From Alternaria dauci (taxonomy: Eukaryota > Ascomycota > Dothideomycetes > Pleosporales > Pleosporaceae): a stretch of DNA of 64,000 nt. The notes below the pieces were generated by a model. It was not told the origin of the DNA. It saw nothing but the letters and a program-made list of their open reading frames with translations, and made no database searches. Position 1 is the stretch's first letter, and every line of letters begins with the position of its first letter. The DNA is taken from positions 1,240,001 to 1,304,000 of the forward strand of contig NC_091280.1 in assembly GCF_042100115.1 (NCBI RefSeq), written 5' to 3'. The position numbers and the translations under genes were made by a program. Shown piece after piece: positions 22,405-33,390 of the stretch.

Positions 22405-24034
22405 CTACGCGACCTGATCCAGTATACCCTGAAGGTTAATCGACTTTGGGCGCTCGATAGGCAGACCCAATGCCCTGTCCCAAATGAGCTGTGCGAGCGG
22501 GCCCAGACCACGGCTGACACCGAACGTCGCAGTGTAGTAAAGGGTCTCCTTGAAGCCGTAGTGGTGGAAAAGGACACCGGAGGACGAGTCGACGTTGGGG
22601 AAGGGGTTCTTGGTCTACAGTGTGTCAGCAGTGGCTCGGCGTGTTGGACATGCCGCATCTTACCTTTCCGTGCTCCTTGAGCACATCCGGCGCAACCTCA
22701 GAGTTCTTCTTGACCAGCTGGTATACAGGGTTTGCTGCGATCTCGGGTCGGGCATTTGCAAAGTCCATGAGGGCTTCGAATCGCGGGTCAGGCTTTCTGA
22801 GCACAGCGTGGCCGTAGCCAGGAATGACACGTCCAGACTTGAGTACGCTCCAAAGGTACTCATTGACGTCCTTGTCGCTGAACTTCTCGCCGACGACCTT
22901 TTGCATGTCGAGGATGAATCGCAACACCTCTTGCGCAGCCAGGCCATGCAAGGGTCCTGCCAGACCTTGGAGACCAGCACTATAGCTCAAGAAGGGATCG
23001 CTGAGCGCAGATCCGACCAAGTGTGTCGTGTGCGCGGAGACGTTACCACCCTCGTGGTCACCGTGCAGAGCAAGGTACAGCCTGAGAAGGTCTTGGAACC
23101 CCTCGTTCTCCTTGCCTGGCTTGCCCAACATGGCAGCAAAGTTGTACGACCAATCCTGGTTCAGATCGATCTCGTTCGGGAGGGCACCTCCACCACGGTA
23201 TGCGTTCTGGTAGATCTTTGCAGCGATGGTAGGCAGTTTCGCGAGGAGACTGATACAGTCATCGAAGGTAGGCTCCCAGTAGTCGGCCTTGTTGATGCCC
23301 TTCTCGTAGGCCTTTGCAAACTTGGACTCGTAGTTCAGTGCTGACACGGCGCATGCGAACTGTGTCATGGGGTGGAGATCTTTGGGGAAGTCGTCGAGCA
23401 TCTTCTCGACGAATTTGGGAATGCTGCCCTTTTCAGCGAGCTCTCGGGACAACGCACGAGTTTGCGAGACCGAGGGCACTTCGCCTGTGAGTAGGAGCCA
23501 GAACATTGCCTCGGGAAGCATCTCGGTGCCGGAAGTGCCCTTGGGCAGCACCTTTTGGCAATCCTTGATGGTTTTGCCGTGGAAGCGGATGCCCTCGTTT
23601 GCATCGAGCACTGATCCTTCCCAGACCATGGCCTTGAGACCTCTTCAATCTCGTCAGTGCATGTTTACATGACCGCTTGAGTATCATACCTCATGCCACC
23701 TAGGGCATTCTCGACCTTGACATCTCCAAGCTTCTTGTCGGCATGCGCTTTGACTTTCTTCAAAAGTTCGCGCTTTGCAGGCAGAACCTTCTTGAACGTC
23801 TCCTTGAGATCCGGCTCCGAGGAGGAAGAGTAGCTACATGCTTGCACTGCAACGAACCACGCGTTAGGATCATGACATTTGGACTGGATGACCTAATTGC
23901 ATACCAGAGACAAAAGGACGCGCCTATAAATCAATTGTTAGTTATTTGTGTATCGTACGTGATCACGCGTTGTTTTTCGAGCTTACCTTGGCAGCCCGTA
24001 GAGCTCTAGAAGCTGATCGCGCACTTAATGCCAT
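22405..24034 (-). CDS. mcsA: 2-methylcitrate synthase, mitochondrial, 470 aa
   Basis: Exons (minus strand): 24034-23987, 23923-23905, 23846-23690, 23642-22664 and 22614-22405; the second exon is 19 bases. Condenses propionyl-CoA with oxaloacetate to 2-methylcitrate in the mitochondrial matrix, the first step of the methylcitrate cycle. The N terminus ([16 protein letters not shown]) is a typical presequence. The citrate synthase catalytic triad is present: His in HGLAAQE, His in PGYGHAVLR and Asp in NVDSSSGV. The stretch [14 protein letters not shown] and the [13 protein letters not shown] loop match, from memory, fungal methylcitrate synthases better than the housekeeping citrate synthase, which has GGARG and a different loop. 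It is head to head with 2-methylisocitrate lyase, which supports that choice. Ordinary citrate synthase remains the alternative. Confidence 0.85.
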
Positions 24035-24556
24035 AGCTCGGTTTACGTGGGGTAGATGCGGGGAGAGGAGTTGCACTCGTTAACACAGAACGTAGAACAC
24101 AACAAGTAGTTCAAGACAATGGCGTTGCAGACTTCGCGAGCGACAAGCAAAGAAATGTTCACGGCAACTTTCGGCAATGCAACTCAACTCCACCAGGCAC
24201 GCATGGTCCGTTGATGCGAGTACAGAGGGGCAGTTGGACGGCGGCTAGACAAGGGCTACGGACCTCGGTAGTGACGTCGGTGACGGGGAAGGGGAACCCT
24301 GGGGCAGCGTTGCCGCAACCACGACGCGAAACTCACTTTTTTACGCAACACGGCCACTGACATTGCTAATTACATGCAAAGGAATCAATTGGATGCGAAT
24401 GCAGAAAGGCGCCTGCAATAGACATCATCTCCGAGTTCTCTCCGACTTGCGGATATTTTTCCGTAAATAACTGGTGACTAACTCTTGCCGCCATCCTGCT
24501 CAGATACAGAGCGAGCTTCTGCTGACCGCAGTCTCTCCCATTTACGTACGCCTACA
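24035..24556. promoter_or_regulatory. shared divergent promoter, mcsA / mclA
   Basis: 522 bases between the two start codons. Candidate sites visible: two SYGGRG-type CreA sites (GTGGGG near 24048 and GCGGGG near 24058), and CGG-N8-CCG at 24450-24463 suited to a zinc-cluster dimer. TCCGAGTTCTCTCCGA at about 24430-24445 gives TCC-N10-CGA, like a FacB half-site pair. The assignment to regulators is inference. Confidence 0.5.
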
Positions 24557-26470
24557 ATGTTCCGAACAGTATCACGCTCAGTCGCGCGCCAGAGCCGAAT
24601 GTCAAGAGTCACGAGCCGAACACCACAACTCCTACGACCCCTCTCTACCACCGCGTGTCGCATGTCAAACTCGCCACTCAGGAGCGTTGACCCCCCAGTA
24701 TCGACAGCACTCCCCGGCGATGCCTTCCAGCTGCTGCCTGAAGCTTCGAAAGCGGGCCAGGCGGAAGATGCGCTCTTCGAGGAACAGGTCCAAGCCGTGA
24801 AGGACTGGTGGGCGTCACCACGGTACAAAGGCATCAAGCGCCCATACTCTGCCGAGGATGTTGTGAGCAAGCGGGGGTCGCTTCAGCAGTCGTATCCCAG
24901 CTCACTGATGGCGCGGAAATTGTTCAACCTCCTGGAAGAGAGGGCGGCCAAGGGCGAGCCAGTACACACCAGTGCGTTTATCCTAGTCTGTATAGATAGC
25001 ACAATGACTGATCATATGTCTCCAACATCCAGTGGGCGCAATTGACCCCATTCAAATGTCTCAACAAGCTGCCAACCAAGAAGTCCTTTATGTCTCTGGA
25101 TGGGCCTGCTCCTCTGTCCTGACCACCACGAATGAAGTCTCGGCCGACTTTGGCGACTACCCTTACAACACCGTACCAAACCAAGTGCAGCGCCTGTTCA
25201 AAGCTCAGCAGCTACACGACCGCAAGAACTGGGATGCTAGGAGGAAGATGAGTGCAGAAGAACGAGCAAAGACGCCTTACTTGGACTACATGCGGCCAAT
25301 CATTGCTGATGGTGATACTGGGTGTGTAAAGATTAGTCTCGACGTCTGGAAGAAGAACTAACTTGCCACAGCCACGGAGGTCTTTCTGCCGTCATCAAGC
25401 TGGCAAAGCTCTTCGCTGAGAACGGAGCTGCAGGCGTTCACTTCGAAGATCAATTGCACGGCGGCAAGAAGTGCGGACATCTTGCAGGAAAAGTGCTTGT
25501 TCCGGTTGGAGACCACATCAACCGCCTAGTAGCCGCACGATTCCAGTGGGACATGATGGGCTGCGAGAATCTGGTTATTGCGCGCACAGACTCGGAGAGT
25601 GGCAAGCTCATCTCCAGCGCAGTCGACGTGCGGGATCACGAGTTCATCAAGGGTGTCACAGAAGATACTGAGCCGCTGGCTGAGACACTACAGAACATGG
25701 AAGCAGCTGGCGCACCAGGCAAGGAGATTGACCAATACGAAGCAGCGTGGGTCAAGAAGCACAAGCTCGTAACCTTCGACGAGGCCGTGGTCCAACACCT
25801 TGAGAAAGAGAGTGCATCTCAATCAACCATTGACTCATACCTCGATGAGATGAAGCAGAACCCCAACTATTCTCTTCTCAAGCGCCGGCAGGTCGCGGAG
25901 AAGTACACCAAGTCACCCGTCTACTTCAACTGGGACATCCCACGTACACGGGAAGGTTTCTACCACTACAAAGCTGGCGTCGCCGCAGCAACAAAGCGCG
26001 GCAAGGAATACGCTCCATACGCTGACCTGCTCTGGGTCGAAACTGGTGATCCGAACGTCAAGGAAGCAGCGAGATTCGCAGGTGAAATCCGCGCTGACTA
26101 CCCGGGCAAGAAATTCGTGTACAATCTATCGCCCAGCTTCAACTGGATGGGCCAAGGCTTCTCTGAAGAGGCGCTCAAGTCGTTTGTCTGGGATCTGGCA
26201 AAGCATGGATTCGTATTCCAGCTCATCTCGCTTGCTGGCGTACACTCGACGGCTACAATCACCTGCGAGCTAAGCCGGGCGTTCAAGGACGAGGGTATGC
26301 TTGCGTATGTCAAGCTGGTGCAAGCAAGAGAGAAGGAGCTGGGATGTGATGTGCTCACGCACCAGAAATGGTCCGGTGCAGGCTACATTGATGGCATCTT
26401 GGGGGCGATACAGAGTGGCAGCTCGGGCAGCAAGAGCATGGGTGAGGGAAGCACCGAGACACAGTTTTAA
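24557..26470 (+). CDS. mclA: 2-methylisocitrate lyase, mitochondrial, 600 aa
   Basis: Exons 24557-24971, 25033-25321 and 25372-26470; both introns GT-AG. Cleaves 2-methylisocitrate to succinate and pyruvate, the last step of the methylcitrate cycle. The isocitrate lyase superfamily signature KKCGHL carries the catalytic Cys at about residue 269; the acidic metal-binding patch lies in DGDTGHGG and HFEDQ. A presequence rich in Arg, Ser and Thr (about residues 1-35) indicates mitochondrial import, and the C terminus (TETQF) lacks a peroxisomal PTS1 signal. Both argue for methylisocitrate lyase over glyoxylate-cycle isocitrate lyase. The first junction (CACCA|GTGCGT...CAG|TGGGC) restores a continuous frame. 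It is divergent from the methylcitrate synthase gene. Methylcitrate dehydratase is not in the window. Confidence 0.85.
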
Positions 26471-26736
26471 AGCAAAAACTTAGAGTAGCATTACAAGAGA
26501 CAATCGCAGCGTTCAAAGGCACCGGACCAGTTCACAGCGATGGGGCTTGTCAGAGCTGATGCTCAGGTGTTTGACCAAAGAGGAAAGGCGGAACCTGGGG
26601 CTCTTGCCTCGGTCCAGCCATGTTTCCCGAGCAATCCATCACGACGGTCGGAAGCGCGCCTCCGCCCATTTCGCGTCTTCTGCAGCCCCCATCTGCTCGA
26701 CTTTGGCTTTCAAAACAACTGTTGATTCCACGCACA

Positions 26737-27971
26737 ATGTCCAACAAGCCGGCGATACCCGACTGGCAACGCGCTTCTGCCGATGACGCTGCAGCGTCCC
26801 CAGAGCCCGAACAAGCACGCGCGCAAGACGCCGCCGAAGCGCCAACACCGACCGAAGACGACATCCAGGGAGAAGATGGGGGAGAGCAGCCGCCCCAAGG
26901 CTCAGAGCTGCTAGAGCAAGCATCGCGCTTCCTTGAGGATGCTACGATCCGCGATGCGCCGCGAGAGAAGAAGGTCGCATTCTTGCAGTCAAAGGGTGTG
27001 CGCACAGAGGACATCGAGACTTTGCTGGGCAAAGAGCCACAGGAGAACACTCACACAGATCTCGAGGACGTTGGGCAGCGGGCGTGGTCAGCAGTGAGCA
27101 TACAGCCTCCCCAGCTGCAGAGAAACGATACTGACATCCGCAGACGCCATCAAAGCCCGCAGAGGTATCAGAAGTGACGTCTCAGGCACGCGATACTCCA
27201 CCACCTCCACCGCGCGAGATACCCCCCATCGTTACCTACCCAGAGTTCCTTGCGAATACCGAAAAGCCGCCGCCCCTCATCACCACCCAGCGCCTTGCGA
27301 CAACCGCATACGTGACAGGAGGCCTCATAGCAACCATGTATGGACTTTCAAAGTACATCATCGCGCCCATGACACACAGCCTTGCCGAATCGAGACAAGA
27401 GTTTGCATCACATACTCACGAGCAGCTGAAGGAGCTGAACTCGAGACTAGGCAAGGCAGTGTCTGTTGATCCCGCGAGCAAAGTCAAGGCAATCGCAGAC
27501 GCTGCAGACGATGTCTCAGAAGCCGACTCCGACCCTACAGAACTGTACCATCGCGATTACGGCACCCAAACCACACCCAACCTCTCCCGTCGACCCTCTA
27601 CGTCGGCTGCAGATCCCCACCCCACCGTGACAGCGCAAGAGAATCGCCTCAAGATTATAAAATCACGTCTGCAAGAGCTGGACACGAACCGCACCAATGA
27701 CGGCAAATCGCGAGATGCGCTGAGGACCAAGGTGTCGGACCTGACCACATACCTGACTGAGATGGACTACAAGAACCAATACTATCCCAGCATGGGCCGC
27801 TATGGATCTAGCTTTACTTGGTCTGGTTCAGGCGGTACTGCACAGAGCGATCAAATGGAGGTGCTGAAGAACGACATCAGAGCTGTCAAAGGTGTCTTTT
27901 TGAGTGCAAGGAACTTTCCAGTGGGTGGAAGGGGCGCACCGCCGATACCTGCTAGCAGAGTAGGTTCGTAA
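26737..27971 (+). CDS. Pex14-family peroxin (Pex14 or Pex14/17), 394 aa
   Basis: Exons 26737-27093 and 27144-27971; 50-base GT-AG intron, phase 0. The start at 26737 (MSNKPAIPDWQ) fits the family; an in-frame ATG at 26620 would add 39 non-conserved residues. The N-terminal Pex14 domain (about residues 50-95: LLEQASRFLED, IRDAPREKKVAFLQSKG, IETLLG) binds Pex5 cargo receptors at the peroxisomal docking complex. After a Pro-rich linker comes PPIVTYPEFL and a hydrophobic segment near residues 165-190 with Gly pairs that may anchor it in the peroxisomal membrane. A helical, charged C-terminal region follows. I cannot separate Pex14 proper from the fungal Pex14/17 (Pex33-like) paralogue without alignment. 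It is co-oriented with mclA, 266 bases downstream. Confidence 0.8.
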
Positions 27972-28320
27972 CGTGGTAATTTGGTCAAAGGAATAGAATA
28001 AATCGAGCTTTGCATGAGTACGTATCAAGATCAAAATATTGCTGTGCATAGATGCCGAGTCCTTGTCCACAAGATGGAGCTTGTCACGTTCTATAATGAT
28101 ACTTGACAGCATGTTGGATAGTCGAAATACTTGGCCTTCCTCGTTCACACTCCTCGGAAGTGCGGGTCCTTCTTCGTTAGGGTATGGCATTGGACCATCA
28201 TAGCCCCTGCCCCACTATACGTCATAACCAAGCAGCAACATCTCACCCTGTTATGTACACCTGCACTTCGCAATCACTTCACGAACTCTGAAACCCTACT
28301 TCGGCATACTATCAACTATC
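27972..28320. other. spacer, peroxin to DUF726 gene
   Basis: Non-coding, about 350 bases, containing the peroxin 3' end and the DUF726 promoter. No motif recognised. Confidence 0.5.
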
Positions 28321-30498
28321 ATGTCGGGGTGGGCCTCCAAGTTGACCTCCTTGGGTCACTCTAAGTCGGAGGACAAGGATGAGACATCACTTACGACGCT
28401 CCTCAATGCAGACCAATGCGCGGATTTGACCTTCTTGATAGCAACCATCACGGCATCCATGCGGAAGTCCTTGGTCGATACTTTCACCGCTGAGGAATTC
28501 CCACTCGATCCAAAGACTGCCAAATCAGAGGAAGAGGTGCTGCAAGCCGCACCCTCCAATCTCGACGAAGTCGATGTTGCGAAAGAAGACAAGATTAAGA
28601 AAGAGAGGGAAGCACGCGAAGAAGACGCAAGAAAAGAGCTTGCGCAACCTGAAGTGCAAGAACTGAAGAAGGAGATGCTCAGGTACTTCGACGGGTGGCG
28701 AGGCAACGTCATCAGCAGAATCGGTGAAATAGTCAACTCGAAAGAGAAGGCCAAAGAACAGACACGCCAGGTTGGAGGCGACGAGGTGGAAAAAATTGCG
28801 AAGAAATCCGAGAATGGTCTCAAGAGTATCAGGAAGCTTGACGAGAAGGACGAGGATGAAGACAAGATGTTCATGGATCTCTATCCCCCTGTACCCAACG
28901 CCCTTACTCGCTTGGAGGAGAGCAAACGCGCCCTTATACTACACTCGCTAGTACTCATACTCCTAAGTCTGGAGCACTACTCGGCACATTCTCGCGTCCT
29001 GCTTCTCTACCTCACCAGTTCTCTCAGGTTGAGTAGAGCTGTTCTGAAGAAAGATGAGGAGACGGTCGCCCAAGGCCTTCTAGAGGCAGCATCTCAGCAA
29101 CTAAATGCTGACGAAGAGACGAAGCAAGCTGCCGAGAAATCACAGGCCGCTCGCAAATGGAAAGTTGGCCTCGCTGGTGTTGCTGGTGCCGCGTTGATTG
29201 GTGTAACTGGCGGGCTTGCTGCACCACTTCTTGCTGCAGGTGTTGGAAGCGTGATGGGAGGCATCGGTCTCGGTGCTACAGCAGCCGCAGGGTATCTGGG
29301 TACTCTGGCTGGTTCTTCTGTCCTTGTTGGTGGGCTGTTTGGCGCTTACGGTGCGAAGATGACAGGGCGGGCCATGGACGACTACGCCCGACAGGTCGAA
29401 GACTTTGCCTTTATACCGATTCACCGCACTCAGGACCCGAGACATCAAGACAACGAGTCTCGCCGCCTCCGCGTCGCGATCGCAGTCTCTGGTTGGTTGC
29501 GTGCCCCCGAGGAAGTATCAAAGCCATGGAGATACATCAGCAAGGGAACAGAAGGCTTCGCACTTCGCTGGGAGCTTGAAGCGCTTCTCAAGCTCGGACA
29601 TAGCCTCGAGACATTCGTGACCAGTGCTGCTTGGGGCTATGCAAAGAAGAAGATCATTGAACAGACTGTCTTCGCTGCGATGACGGCTGCATTGTGGCCG
29701 CTGGGCTTGCTCAAGATTGCCACTATGCTCGACAATCCATTCTCGGTCGCGAAGTATCGTTCTGAGAAGGCTGGCGAAGTTCTTGCTGAAGCACTCATCA
29801 ACAAGGTACAAGGCGAACGGCCGGTCACCCTGGTGGGTTATTCTCTCGGTGCACGCGTCATCTATTCCTGCCTCCAAAAACTAGCAGAGCGTAAGGCTTT
29901 CGGTCTTATCGAGAATGTGGTTCTTCTCGGCGCCCCTTGCCCCTCTGACGTTGCCGACTGGCGGCGCATCCGCTCTGTAGTAAGTGGTCGCTGTGTCAAC
30001 GTTTTCTCCAAATCAGACTACATCCTCGGCTTCCTCTATCGCACCTCTTCCATGCAGCTTGGTGTCGCAGGTCTACAGCCCGTCGTTGGCGTACACGGGA
30101 TACAAAACGTCGATGTCAGCGATCTTGTGGACGGCCATCTCCAGTACCGCTTCATCACCGGGTCCATTCTTCGGAAGATTGGTTTTGAAGACGTCGACAT
30201 CGAGGAGGTGGAGCGTGCCGAAACCGATCTGGCAAAGGAGAAGAAGCAGGAAGAAGAAGAGAGGAAAAAGAACGAAGGGAGCAGGGGAGAGGGTGATGAA
30301 GAGAAGGAAAAAGACGAGATGGAGCAGGCTGTGCAGAAGAAGCAGGAGCAGAGTTGGATGCAGGTCACGCAGCAAAAGATGCAGGGCTTGGATATTGGTG
30401 GGTTTGTCAAGGGTCTACCGGGCAAGGTGGCGCCAGGATACGGAGCAGAGAAGGCAGCGCAGGCGCACACTGGAGATCAAAAGGAAACCCAGTCGTAA
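28321..30498 (+). CDS. DUF726 alpha/beta-hydrolase-like membrane protein, 725 aa
   Basis: Single exon. DUF726 (PF05277) family, which includes yeast Mil1/YFL034W and animal TMCO4. Residues 1-270 are charged and helical. A Gly/Ala-rich hydrophobic block (about 280-350) looks membrane-associated. An alpha/beta-hydrolase core follows, with the nucleophile elbow GYSLG at residues 506-510 (Ser508), preceded by a PVTLV strand. The segment DVSDLVDGHLQYRF near residue 605 is typical of the family and contains a His that could complete a triad. The last 100 residues are Lys/Glu-rich coiled coil. Enzyme activity of this family is not established to my knowledge; a lipase or esterase role is inferred. 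It lies between a peroxin and a peroxisomal transporter. Confidence 0.85.
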   Translation: MSGWASKLTSLGHSKSEDKDETSLTTLLNADQCADLTFLIATITASMRKSLVDTFTAEEFPLDPKTAKSEEEVLQAAPSNLDEVDVAKEDKIKKEREAREEDARKELAQPEVQELKKEMLRYFDGWRGNVISRIGEIVNSKEKAKEQTRQVGGDEVEKIAKKSENGLKSIRKLDEKDEDEDKMFMDLYPPVPNALTRLEESKRALILHSLVLILLSLEHYSAHSRVLLLYLTSSLRLSRAVLKKDEETVAQGLLEAASQQLNADEETKQAAEKSQAARKWKVGLAGVAGAALIGVTGGLAAPLLAAGVGSVMGGIGLGATAAAGYLGTLAGSSVLVGGLFGAYGAKMTGRAMDDYARQVEDFAFIPIHRTQDPRHQDNESRRLRVAIAVSGWLRAPEEVSKPWRYISKGTEGFALRWELEALLKLGHSLETFVTSAAWGYAKKKIIEQTVFAAMTAALWPLGLLKIATMLDNPFSVAKYRSEKAGEVLAEALINKVQGERPVTLVGYSLGARVIYSCLQKLAERKAFGLIENVVLLGAPCPSDVADWRRIRSVVSGRCVNVFSKSDYILGFLYRTSSMQLGVAGLQPVVGVHGIQNVDVSDLVDGHLQYRFITGSILRKIGFEDVDIEEVERAETDLAKEKKQEEEERKKNEGSRGEGDEEKEKDEMEQAVQKKQEQSWMQVTQQKMQGLDIGGFVKGLPGKVAPGYGAEKAAQAHTGDQKETQS

Positions 30499-31038
30499 TC
30501 CGATGTTGATGTGGTTCTGGGAATGGTTTCGGGTCGAAATTATATACACTAGCCTCGGGTAACAACAGAGGCGATTCTTACAATTCATTCTTGTGATGGT
30601 TCCACAATAGGAATAGGCATTGCAAAAACATCAACTTGAAAGCTTGAGTACACATGATCAGGTGCAACTCTAGGCCAGCACGTGGGATCAGTGTATCCCT
30701 CCGTTCATGTGAAAGCTTTCCCCAGGTTATGTCCTAATGCGGTTAGGCGATTTGTGGGGAAGCCGAGGCATTCGTTCACATGTTGCAGGTAAGGCTTGCT
30801 TGCACAGCGTCACCTTCTCATGATACACTGACCTCACCAAACCTTACAACCGGACGCGCGCGGCTTCCTGCACCTCACCGGCCTGTTGCGCAACCGTGTA
30901 GACCGTCCGTCGGACTATCGCACTACCAACTTCCACAGTCCAACCTACTGAGCTCGTCCGTCAACAACGACCACGCCACGACGCTTTGCGCACGGCGTCA
31001 ACCTCTTGCAAAACGCCAATGCCTCGTCCACGGTAGCC
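30499..31038. other. spacer, DUF726 to ABCD transporter
   Basis: Non-coding, 540 bases. It holds the DUF726 3' end and the transporter promoter. No specific site seen. Confidence 0.5.
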
Positions 31039-33390
31039 ATGGCTGTCTTTTCAAAACCTCTCTCTTCCCACCGCCTGACCAGCGCGTCTGCCAAGGCCAT
31101 CGTCAATGACCTCACACGTCTGTATCTCCAACACCGAACACGCATATCACGCGCCGTGTACCTTACCCTCTTTGTCGCCCTCATAAATCGCATACGAAAT
31201 GCCATCGCCGAACAAAAGGCCGCTTCTCTACGGCGTGCTTCCCAGTCAGCGAACAAGACAACTGCAGGCGCGGGCGAAGCAACAGGCAGGAAGAAGGCAG
31301 AGCTGAACAGGGAGTTCTTCAAGAACCTGCTCAGACTACTGAAGATATGTATACCCGGTTGGAAGAGCAAGGAGTTTAGGCTTCTGATCGGGCACAGTAT
31401 CTTCCTGGTGCTTAGGACCATGATCAGTCTGTATGTCGCCGAGTTAGACGGAAGATTGGTTAGTGCGCTTGTGAGGGGCAAAGGAAGGGACTTTCTCCTA
31501 GGACTGGTATGGTGGATGGCTGTGGCTATCCCGGCGACGTTCACGAACAGTATGGTATGACAACCTTCTCACCCTGCAGCCAAAGCACAAGACGCAACGG
31601 GAGCCGAAGACATGCTAACAAGCCTAGCTCTCCTATCACCAGTGCAAACTCTCCCTTCAATACCGAACACGCCTTACGAATCACATTCATTCCAAATACC
31701 TCTCCCAGATGACCTTCTACACGCTTTCCGCCCTTGACGACCGCATCGCCAACGCCGACCAGCTCATCACGGTCGACGTCTCCAAATTCTCCAACTCGCT
31801 CGCGGAACTCTATTCCAATCTTGCCAAACCTGTTCTAGACATTATAATCTACAACTACTCGTTATCGCGGAGCGTCGGCGGCGAAGGGCTGTTCTTCATG
31901 AGCCTGCTTGTCCAGATCTCGGCCAACGTAATGAGGGCGCTTACCCCACCGTTTGGCAAATACGTAGCAGACGAAGCGAGGCTAGAAGGCGAATTCAGGT
32001 TCCAGCATTCTAGGTTGATTGACTGGAGCGAGGAGGTGGCGCTGTATGCAGGGCATGAGGCGGAGAAGGATACCCTGGATAAGGGATACTTTACGCTAAT
32101 CAAACATGTCAACCGGATACTGAGGAGGAGATTCTATCACGGAGTCATGGAAGACTTTGTGATCAAATACTTCTGGGGTGCGCTGGGTTTGCTGCTTTGC
32201 AGTGTGCCCGTGTTCTTCAAGGTACCGGGCACGGGCGGCATGACCATGGGGGATCGGACGGAGAGTGAGTGCCCTCAAACCATAATACCCTTCGTCCGGG
32301 ATGCGAGATATTTTTACTGACAATTGTGACTCCCACAGGCTTCGTAACCAACCGCCGAATGCTCCTCATGTCTAGTGACGCCTTCGGTCGCGTCATGTTC
32401 TCGTACAAGGAGATTACCGAACTCGCCGGCTATACCTCACGCGTGTCAACTCTCCTCGACGTAATCGATGACATCCAAGCCGGCCATTTCGAGAAGAAAC
32501 TCGTTTCTTCAGCCGACATCGAGGAAAACGCAGCTGTTCTGCGCGGTCGTGGTATTGTGACTGAAGGCACCGATATCGAGTTCATCGATGTACCTATAGT
32601 ATCTCCGAATGGTGATGTACTCGTTCGGGCGCTTTCCTTCAACGTAAAACCTGGAGATCACCTACTAATCGTAGGGCCAAACGGATGTGGAAAGAGTAGT
32701 CTGTTTCGTATCCTTGGCGGTCTATGGCCTGTATATGGTGGTAAGGTACGGAAGCCACCATTCGAAGACATCTTCTATATCCCGCAACGACCATACCTCT
32801 CGCGTGGCACGCTGCGCCAACAGATCATATATCCAGACTCGCTGCATGACATGCACTCCAAGTCGATTACCGACAACGACATTCTTTCTATACTCGAGAC
32901 CTTGAACCTTGAATCCCTTATCGACCGCCCCGGTGGCTTTGATGCTGAGGCGCAGTGGGAAGACGTGCTTTCCGGCGGGCTCCAACAACGTGTTGCTATG
33001 GCGCGACTTTTCTACCACAAGCCTCGGTACGCCATTTTGGACGAATGCACAAGCTCTGTTACCCTGGAAGTAGAAAGAGTCATGTACGAAGAAGCGAAGA
33101 GACTGGGCATAACCCTTATGACGGTCAGCCACCGGAGAAGTCTCTGGAAGTATCACACCAGGATACTGCAGTTTGATGGTCAAGGCGGCTTCTATTTTGG
33201 AGGGCTCGATGCGGAGAGAAGGGCGGTACTTGAAGAGTAAGTGCATTTTACCTTGGTCTAGGAGTGGTTCTGCGCCTTGGGCGAAAACGCGTACTAACAT
33301 ACCGGCAGCGAGAAAGAAGATATCGATCTGCAGCTCAGAGCTGTTCCTGATATTGAGCAAAGGATCAGGGAGTTGGAAGCTTCGCGATAA
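31039..33390 (+). CDS. peroxisomal ABCD-type half transporter (PXA1/PXA2-like), 710 aa
   Basis: Exons 31039-31554, 31628-32264, 32339-33236 and 33309-33390; all introns GT-AG and frame-consistent. ABCD subfamily: imports very-long-chain or long-chain acyl-CoA into peroxisomes for beta-oxidation, as a homo- or heterodimer of half transporters. Order: N-terminal membrane domain with the ABCD-type EAA-like stretch [10 protein letters not shown]; nucleotide-binding domain with Walker [10 protein letters not shown] (about 497-505), signature LSGG (about 595-598), Walker B ILDE (Glu about 620) and the H-loop His (about 649). The ATG at 31039 has a good context; the frame runs a little further upstream without an ATG. 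Length agrees with half transporters, shorter than yeast Pxa1. Whether it is the Pxa1 or Pxa2 counterpart is not decided. Confidence 0.88.

Noticed and set aside
22595..23344. 249-codon open frame on the plus strand
   Set aside because: Exactly antisense to methylcitrate synthase, whose identity is clear; a product of codon bias.
24557..26470. Glyoxylate-cycle isocitrate lyase for the lyase gene
   Set aside because: The N-terminal mitochondrial presequence, the absence of a PTS1 end and the divergent methylcitrate synthase favour 2-methylisocitrate lyase; alignment could still overturn this.
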